Origin: JAHRVQ01 sp963976815
GTDB taxonomy: Bacteria > Pseudomonadota > Gammaproteobacteria > Pseudomonadales > Azotimanducaceae
Reading direction: 5' to 3'
DNA length: 64,000 bases
NCBI GenBank assembly: GCA_963976815.1
Contig: CAXBLU010000014.1
Span: forward strand, 29,286 to 93,285
Under the pieces are notes generated by a model. That model was not told the DNA's origin and searched no databases. It was given only the letters and a program-made list of their open reading frames with translations. This document shows positions 58,861-64,000 of this stretch, piece by piece (positions within the stretch are counted from its first letter, which is position 1; each line of letters opens with the position of its first letter). Made by a program: the position numbers and the translations under genes.

Positions 58861-61800
58861 TTAGTTACCAGCGACAGGTACGGAAACGACCTGGGCCTGC
58901 CGCCCCGTCCTGCCTTTTTTAGCTTCATTATTCTGGAACAACCACAGCATGTCGCCGCTACCACTGACGGGTAGAGTGGCGCTATCGTCTGGAGCCAGTC
59001 CAAAGGTGCTCGCTGCAGGGATTACCTCATTGGCCAGGTCAATGGTGCCGAACTGAACATCATATTCACCTGTGGTGATATCGAAGAACACAACGGTAAA
59101 GTCGAAGTCTGTGTCACCGGCGGGTAAAAAGCCAAAGTTGGGGCCAAGGGGTGCGTCCAGTTTTGAGAAGAAGGTCAATACGGCGGCGCCGTCATTGTAG
59201 TCAACGCCCGCGCTGAACAATCCAGCGCCCTGAGGGAAGACCGCAGTAATTGGAAGTCCATCCTCATTAAAATCAGCCACCACTAAGATCGCATCATCAA
59301 CGCCGTCGTGATCCACATCGATAAAGATGTCGATCTCTGCAGTCGCAAAGCTCTCCCAGATTTTCTCGCTCGCAATACCAAACTCGATCAAGTCACCTAG
59401 AGCGGCATATGAATTACTACGATAGCCAATGGCCTTAATCGCATTAAATGAGTCGTCGAGGAGTAGCCCGTCTTCTGCTGCCAGGGTGAAGCCCTCTGCC
59501 CAGCCCACGCTTGCGCCTCGATTATTGATCGTGACCATGGCGTCTTCTGAGCGGACTTTCATATTGGAGGCGGGGTCGACAACGGCGGTATAACCTACTC
59601 GGAGTTGATCGATACCATCATCAAAAACACACCAACCATCCACTTCCACCTGGGAATTGAATGCATCATCATAGGGTCCTACGGATGGATCCATTTTGAG
59701 TTTAATCTCAACGTTTTTGCTAGTGAGTTTATTGCTAGCCCATTTACCTCGGTAGTTTTTGCTTTTGGTGTAGTGCTTATGGCTTTTGCCATGGCGGTTC
59801 TTGGCGTATTTCCCCTTGCTAGAGTGCTTCCGACTTTTGCTGCTGTGCTTGTGGGAATGACGATCACCAGCGATATGAACGGTCCGAGGGCATTGAACTT
59901 CAACTCCTGGAAAGCTCTGGTTCGGAATGTGGGTCACCGAATAGGAGCGGAAGTCTTCCGACAAGTTCACGAGTTTGACATCTACTTTGCGCCTGGTGTT
60001 TTTGTCAGGATTAACCCGACCGAAGGAAACGCCGCCAGGCGTCGCATAACTGGTGAGCGTGACCGCTTTATCTGCGCGGACAACTCCGGTTCCCTGACGT
60101 GATAGTGCCTGGGCTGGTCCGATGGTGCCATCGGGTACAGCAGCAACCGTTGAATTCTGCAAAATGGCTTTAACGCCCTCGGGCGTGAGTTCAGGATTCT
60201 CGGCGAGTAGCAGAGCACTAACACCTGCAACGTGGGGCGCAGACATTGAAGTGCCACCAAGTGTCAAAGGTCCTGCGCCGGTACCAACACCTGCAGATAC
60301 AATCGCAGACCCAGGGGCGGTGATATCCGGCTTAAACCCAGAACCTCCACGGGCCGGTCCAAGTGAACTGAAGCTAGAGATCGTATCGCCAAAGTTACCC
60401 TGGGCGCTGATAGCGGCATCTAATGTCGCAATTTGCGGTGAACCCGTCAGGTCATTTACGATAGCAATACCATCAAATGATGAAATCATTGTGCCGGGTA
60501 TGGTTGCTGCGGCACTGACGCCGCCCATAATAATTGGTGCAACTCGATCGGGTGCCGTACCGTCATTGTATACAACAATGGCTGTCGCTCCTGCAGCCTG
60601 AGCATTGAGATACTTAACATTAAAATCACAACCACCCCTGATGATGAAGGCAACCTGATTTGAGAAGTCATCTGTTATTGGATTGCAGCCTGCGGCATTC
60701 GCGCCATCACTTGGTATGGCAAGATTACCTGTGATTGCGCCATCGGCGATGAGCACCGGCCCGGCACCTTCTACTGATTCGTAGCTTGTGCCATTCACAT
60801 CGATGCCGGTGGTTTCGCCACCTGATAATGAAGACGCTACGGACACAACACTTTGACCAACGGCAGGTGAGCCGGTGATGTAAGGAATAGGGCCGTCGTT
60901 ACCAGCTGAAGCAACGACCACAATACCCATATCCGACGCATTCTGAGACGCAACCGCTGATGGGTCTTCCGGAGAACCATAACCCGATCCCAGGCTCATA
61001 TTGATAACATCAACATGGTCGCTGGTGTCGCCATCCCCGTTAGGATCAAGTGCGTATTCAATAGCGTCGGAAACCAAACTGGTTGATCCGCCTGCATCAC
61101 CGAATACTTTGAGCGCTACAATTGAAGCTTCCGGCGCAACACCGACACCAATAATCCCAGGTACACCAGAGCCAGCCGCAATACCGGCGACATGGCTACC
61201 GTGACCACCAACATCAAGGGGGTCAGGATCAGGTGTTGGGACAGAGCCATCGACTCGAGCATCGTAGGTTGGGCCGGCAAAGTCATAACCGCCGATCACT
61301 CTGGCGGTCGGGAACGTGCCCGGCTCTATCACGTTCTTGTCATTGGTAGCATATTCAAAGGGGTCGCCGCTGCCGCCAAAATTGGCGTGGAGATAATCAA
61401 CACCGGAATCAATGATGGCAATGCTGACTCCCTCCCCTGAGTTACCACTGCTTTGTACTGCTGAGGCACCGATCCACGGTACACTCTTGGTTAAGTCAGG
61501 CGTATATTGTGTGACTTTAGTAACGGCGACAACGCCAGTCAGTCCGCGGATCTGATCAAGCTGACTCATATCCACTTTAACGCGAATACCATTATCGCCA
61601 ACTCTCAAACGAGAAAGTTCTGTCGCGCCCATGGCGCTCAGTTGTCCGCTGAGAACTTCCAGCTGCTGAGATAAGGCCGCAGCATAGTTTTTTTGTGCTT
61701 CACTATCCGGTGCTTCTGCCCCGGCCTCAACGCGAGCATTGCGCCAGCCGACTACCGGTTGTTCTGCCAACCGGACAAAAACTTCCATTTCGCCTATGTC

Positions 61801-61953
61801 AACAAGTTCTGCTTTATTGCCTAGTGCCGAGAGCACCGGAGTTGGATTGGGTTTTGTCAGTAAATCTGTTGCCTGTGCTGCGCCGATCGGTAGGCAGCAG
61901 CTGAGCAATGCGATCATTTTTAGTTGATTCAATTTAGGTTTTCTTGAATGCAT
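58861..61953 (-). CDS. Secreted S8 (subtilisin) peptidase with PA domain and Lys/His-rich insert
   Basis: A 1030-residue exported protease. Signal peptide residues 1-28; I9-type propeptide about 50-150; catalytic Asp182 ('IIDSGVDYLHANF'), His251 ('GGHGSHVAGIAAG') and Ser569 ('GGTSMSAPHVAG'). A PA domain is inserted at about 400-510, as in Vpr-like subtilases. A Fn3-like part follows and is interrupted at 697-747 by a segment with 13 Lys, 7 His and 4 Arg. Near 880 an Asp-rich loop ('DVDHDGVDDAILVVADFNED') resembles calcium-binding repeats. It degrades protein outside the cell; the basic segment may bind a polyanionic surface. Confidence 0.92.
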   Translation of the reverse strand: MHSRKPKLNQLKMIALLSCCLPIGAAQATDLLTKPNPTPVLSALGNKAELVDIGEMEVFVRLAEQPVVGWRNARVEAGAEAPDSEAQKNYAAALSQQLEVLSGQLSAMGATELSRLRVGDNGIRVKVDMSQLDQIRGLTGVVAVTKVTQYTPDLTKSVPWIGASAVQSSGNSGEGVSIAIIDSGVDYLHANFGGSGDPFEYATNDKNVIEPGTFPTARVIGGYDFAGPTYDARVDGSVPTPDPDPLDVGGHGSHVAGIAAGSGVPGIIGVGVAPEASIVALKVFGDAGGSTSLVSDAIEYALDPNGDGDTSDHVDVINMSLGSGYGSPEDPSAVASQNASDMGIVVVASAGNDGPIPYITGSPAVGQSVVSVASSLSGGETTGIDVNGTSYESVEGAGPVLIADGAITGNLAIPSDGANAAGCNPITDDFSNQVAFIIRGGCDFNVKYLNAQAAGATAIVVYNDGTAPDRVAPIIMGGVSAAATIPGTMISSFDGIAIVNDLTGSPQIATLDAAISAQGNFGDTISSFSSLGPARGGSGFKPDITAPGSAIVSAGVGTGAGPLTLGGTSMSAPHVAGVSALLLAENPELTPEGVKAILQNSTVAAVPDGTIGPAQALSRQGTGVVRADKAVTLTSYATPGGVSFGRVNPDKNTRRKVDVKLVNLSEDFRSYSVTHIPNQSFPGVEVQCPRTVHIAGDRHSHKHSSKSRKHSSKGKYAKNRHGKSHKHYTKSKNYRGKWASNKLTSKNVEIKLKMDPSVGPYDDAFNSQVEVDGWCVFDDGIDQLRVGYTAVVDPASNMKVRSEDAMVTINNRGASVGWAEGFTLAAEDGLLLDDSFNAIKAIGYRSNSYAALGDLIEFGIASEKIWESFATAEIDIFIDVDHDGVDDAILVVADFNEDGLPITAVFPQGAGLFSAGVDYNDGAAVLTFFSKLDAPLGPNFGFLPAGDTDFDFTVVFFDITTGEYDVQFGTIDLANEVIPAASTFGLAPDDSATLPVSGSGDMLWLFQNNEAKKGRTGRQAQVVSVPVAGN

Positions 61954-62440
61954 GTGTTTGCCCCATTTGTGATTTTTAATGGATTTAACTGTTCCGCTGG
62001 TGCGGATTTTCTCCTTTTTGGATGTAGTACTACTTTAATTGCCAACTCTGGTTAAGCAATCAAAAATGCGTTGATTCAGGGTGAATAAATGACTGGTTTC
62101 CGGAAAATATCAGGTTGTGTGTTGCGTATTTCAGATGGTCTGGAAGCTAATAAATAACCAGGTTTTGTTGGGATAGGTAAAGCTCAATTCCCAGCGTTGT
62201 TTATGTGCATGCCTCAATGAGACCTAGGTGTGTAACCCGGTAAACACTAGATTGTTCAATAGAGAATTGGTGCTGATCAGTTGCGCAGGAAATCCCCCGT
62301 TCGTCGCCTTGGCTAAAGTTGGTAGACCTTGAGCCGCTATGAATCATGTAGACCTGGGCGCAGCTTTTCTTCGGCCATGGCTACCAATTCTGGCCATCAT
62401 GGACTGCTGCGCCTGTCATCAACTTTATACAGGAGCTCCT
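61954..62440. other. Long gene-free region before the DUF5610 gene
   Basis: About 487 bases hold the promoter of the subtilisin gene at the left and that of the DUF5610 gene at the right. All frames are broken by stops or lack features; a 22-codon frame at 62088 is not convincing. An in-frame extension of the DUF5610 gene to 62339 is open but lacks a ribosome site, whereas AGGAG precedes 62441. No clear hairpin with a T tract is present. Confidence 0.55.
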
Positions 62441-62968
62441 ATGAGTATTAACCTCACTACTACTTTGCTGTCGCCCCAGGTCCGCGCTGCGGATAAACAC
62501 TTAACTGATCTTAAGCAGACCGATGGTGCGAGCGCGTTGTTACCAAAGAGTGAGGGGGTCGCGTTCGGAGTTGATTCAAAACCACTAACGTTAGCCTACC
62601 AGGCCGCAATCGATCGTATTAACGAGGCGGTTGCGCCGTATCTCGGCGAAGATGCTATTGCGCGGGGGTATGAATCTGGTATTGACGTCTCACCTGTGGC
62701 CACGGCAGAACGTATTGTGTCTAAATCCACTGGGCTATTCTCACGCTACGCCGACCAACACGCCGATGGTGATAGGCAAGCCACCGTCATGAAGTTCGTC
62801 GATATTATTCGTGGCGGAATCGAGCAGGGCTTTAAAGAAGCTAGAGATATTCTATCGAGCCTTGGTGTATTAGAAGGGGACATTGAAACCAATGTTGATC
62901 AAACGTTGGAGTTAACGCTTCAAGGACTGGATGATTTTCAAAATCGAACTCTTAATGTCGAATTCTAA
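62441..62968 (+). CDS. DUF5610 domain-containing protein
   Basis: A 175-residue, mostly helical protein. Residues 60-170 carry the DUF5610 pattern 'YESGIDVSPVATAERIVSKS', 'VMKFVDIIRGGIEQGFKEAR' and 'LGVLEGDIETNVDQTLELTL'. The N-terminal 55 residues are disordered-looking. No signal peptide. The family is common in marine gammaproteobacteria and has no known function. AGGAG at 62431-62435 lies five bases from the ATG at 62441. Confidence 0.85.
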   Translation: MSINLTTTLLSPQVRAADKHLTDLKQTDGASALLPKSEGVAFGVDSKPLTLAYQAAIDRINEAVAPYLGEDAIARGYESGIDVSPVATAERIVSKSTGLFSRYADQHADGDRQATVMKFVDIIRGGIEQGFKEARDILSSLGVLEGDIETNVDQTLELTLQGLDDFQNRTLNVEF

Positions 62969-62996
62969 ATAAGGCACCGGAGAGATGGAGGTCGAT

Positions 62997-63104
62997 CTAT
63001 TTTTCATCTTTAGCGGATGAATTAACCGCGGTTCTGACCTTTTGAAATGTCCTCCAAAATATTGTGAATATTAGCGCAGACATAACGGCGTTAACCTCAA
63101 TCAT
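62997..63104 (-). CDS. Possible 35-residue membrane microprotein
   Basis: On the minus strand an ATG at 63104 opens a 35-codon frame ending at 62997: a short polar start, one hydrophobic stretch ('VMSALIFTIFW') and a basic tail ('RTFQKVRTAVNSSAKDEK'). The order helix then positive tail fits a small inner-membrane peptide. The ribosome site is weak and I know no homolog, so this is a low-confidence call in a 285-bp gap otherwise without features. Confidence 0.2.
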   Translation of the reverse strand: MIEVNAVMSALIFTIFWRTFQKVRTAVNSSAKDEK

Positions 63105-63253
63105 CTTATCTGTATAAAAATTGAGCAGCGTTGTTCCGGTAGGCTAAATATCAAACAAAAACTAGCCTAAATTCAAGAATTGGAAAAACAAAGTCTTGAT
63201 TTATTCTATGTAGGCGCCACAGTGGTACTGTCAGCTCATAAAATGGATCAACA

Positions 63254-64000
63254 ATGGAAAAATACCAGCAAGATATCAAAGCGATCTATTTGGCCAGTTG
63301 GCGATTTATGTTGGTATGTCCTCTGTTATTTTTCATCCCAGTTCTTGTTGAGTTCGCTCAACATGTGATTGAAATTCAGATTGGCATGTACGCAAGTGCA
63401 GATGCGTTCAAAGCGCTGCAGCATGATGAGACGCGGAAGTTATTTGGTTTTATAAAAGTACTATCGACTGTTTTGCCTGGGTATTGGTTAGTTCGATATC
63501 TTGGATTCAATAATAGTAAGCAGGCTGCTACAACAATCGAAATGCCAGCCTTTGGGTTATGGCTCGTTGTTGTTGCATTTGGCCTGCCGGTTCAAGTCTT
63601 GTCCATCTTCTCTGGCGATATAGCCATTTTTTTCGGTTTGGACGAGTCGAGCTTTTCACAGGGTGTTGGCATTTTCACTGTTGGCTTCTCACTGCTCGGA
63701 ATTTATCTGATTGGGTGGAGTGTTGCCTGGACTCTCGGCAATGTCTCAATTGGTTGGGTGACGTCAATTAAACTTATGCACGGGCACTTTATCAGGGCCA
63801 TTGTGTATATGTTGGCAGCCGTTGCGCTATACATGGTTATTCACTACGGCCTTGGCTATCTGGCAATGGGCATGCCAATGTGGTTGGTTTGGAGCCTGTT
63901 AACTGTAGACTCTTTATTAGTTGGCCTGCTCGTGCTCAATATGACTGGTGCAGGCTACTTTGCGGTAAGTCGTGCGGCAGCAGAAAAAGGTGTCGAGTTG
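63254..64000 (+). CDS. Multi-pass membrane protein, 3' end outside window
   Basis: From ATG 63254 the frame stays open to the last base, giving 249 codons with no stop, so the gene continues beyond the window. It starts MEKYQQDIKAIYLASWRFML and has about six membrane segments (approximately residues 17-35, 70-85, 103-120, 140-160, 187-205 and 215-235). A soluble loop with acidic and basic residues lies at 45-65. I do not recognise a family. Confidence 0.7.
   Translation, partial: MEKYQQDIKAIYLASWRFMLVCPLLFFIPVLVEFAQHVIEIQIGMYASADAFKALQHDETRKLFGFIKVLSTVLPGYWLVRYLGFNNSKQAATTIEMPAFGLWLVVVAFGLPVQVLSIFSGDIAIFFGLDESSFSQGVGIFTVGFSLLGIYLIGWSVAWTLGNVSIGWVTSIKLMHGHFIRAIVYMLAAVALYMVIHYGLGYLAMGMPMWLVWSLLTVDSLLVGLLVLNMTGAGYFAVSRAAAEKGVEL

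Noticed and set aside
59605..60601. Two long plus-strand frames (about 160 codons each)
   Set aside because: Antisense to the S8 peptidase, including its catalytic Ser region; no family pattern.
62088..62156. A 22-codon frame before the DUF5610 gene
   Set aside because: Too short, weak ribosome site and no features.

Overview
The window looks like a chromosomal segment of a heterotrophic, probably marine gammaproteobacterium. That placement is inference. It rests on two large TonB-dependent receptors of the oligotroph type, a sulfatase, a Baeyer-Villiger-type monooxygenase, CoA ligase/CoA transferase genes, AraC regulators of the Arabinose_bd type, a DUF5610 protein and moderate base composition. 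I saw no rRNA, tRNA, CRISPR array, transposase, integrase or phage gene.

Layout. (1) 1-3035: end of a DUF1801-like gene with a GNAT scrap behind it, then small accessory genes, an EamA-type exporter and a FadR-type GntR regulator. (2) 3106-9281: Gfo/Idh/MocA oxidoreductase, divergent phytanoyl-CoA-dioxygenase-like oxygenase, TonB receptor and esterase lipoprotein. This reads as an uptake and ester-cleavage locus, with repeated CTAATTAG sites in the divergent promoter. (3) 9379-20229: a long one-strand run of small single-domain genes (SnoaL, PAS, ChaN-like, three GFA paralogs, VOC, DUF1330, Nudix, DUF3565-DUF1971 fusion, CDF, P-loop kinase, GNATs), with a dapA copy and a cold-shock gene. (4) 20297-27107: MFS transporter divergent from a four-gene ion cluster (MscS-like, soluble MgtE_N/CBS protein, MgtE, DUF475/TerC), then a DUF418 protein. 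(5) 27187-33834: ArsR-SRPBCC pair with a palindromic operator, methyltransferases, a DnaB-like ATPase, DUF2087, cytochrome b561, YceI, DUF1801, DUF6958 and ppnP.

(6) 34140-57750 is a catabolic island: NmrA-like protein, two AraC regulators, sulfatase, MDR reductase, TetR, GPH symporter, CoA transferase, two SDRs, acyl-CoA synthetase, luciferase-like monooxygenase, amidohydrolase, TonB receptor, Baeyer-Villiger-type monooxygenase, class-C serine hydrolase and a D-aminoacylase-like amidohydrolase. In its right half I find a repeated element, on one strand ATGAGCGAAATTGTCCCCT. It sits in front of the luciferase-like operon (46876), between an SDR and the amidohydrolase (49005), before the TonB receptor (50267) and before the D-aminoacylase-like gene (57901). 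A partial copy precedes the AraC gene itself. I propose this as the operator of that AraC regulator and the island as one regulon. A plausible order is outer-membrane uptake, oxygen insertion next to a ketone, ester or lactone hydrolysis, CoA activation and oxidation. The substrate cannot be read from sequence.

(7) 58018-64000: a lipoprotein with a duplicated domain, a 14-bp tandem repeat, a large secreted subtilisin with an unusual Lys/His-rich insert, a DUF5610 protein, and a membrane protein running off the window's end.
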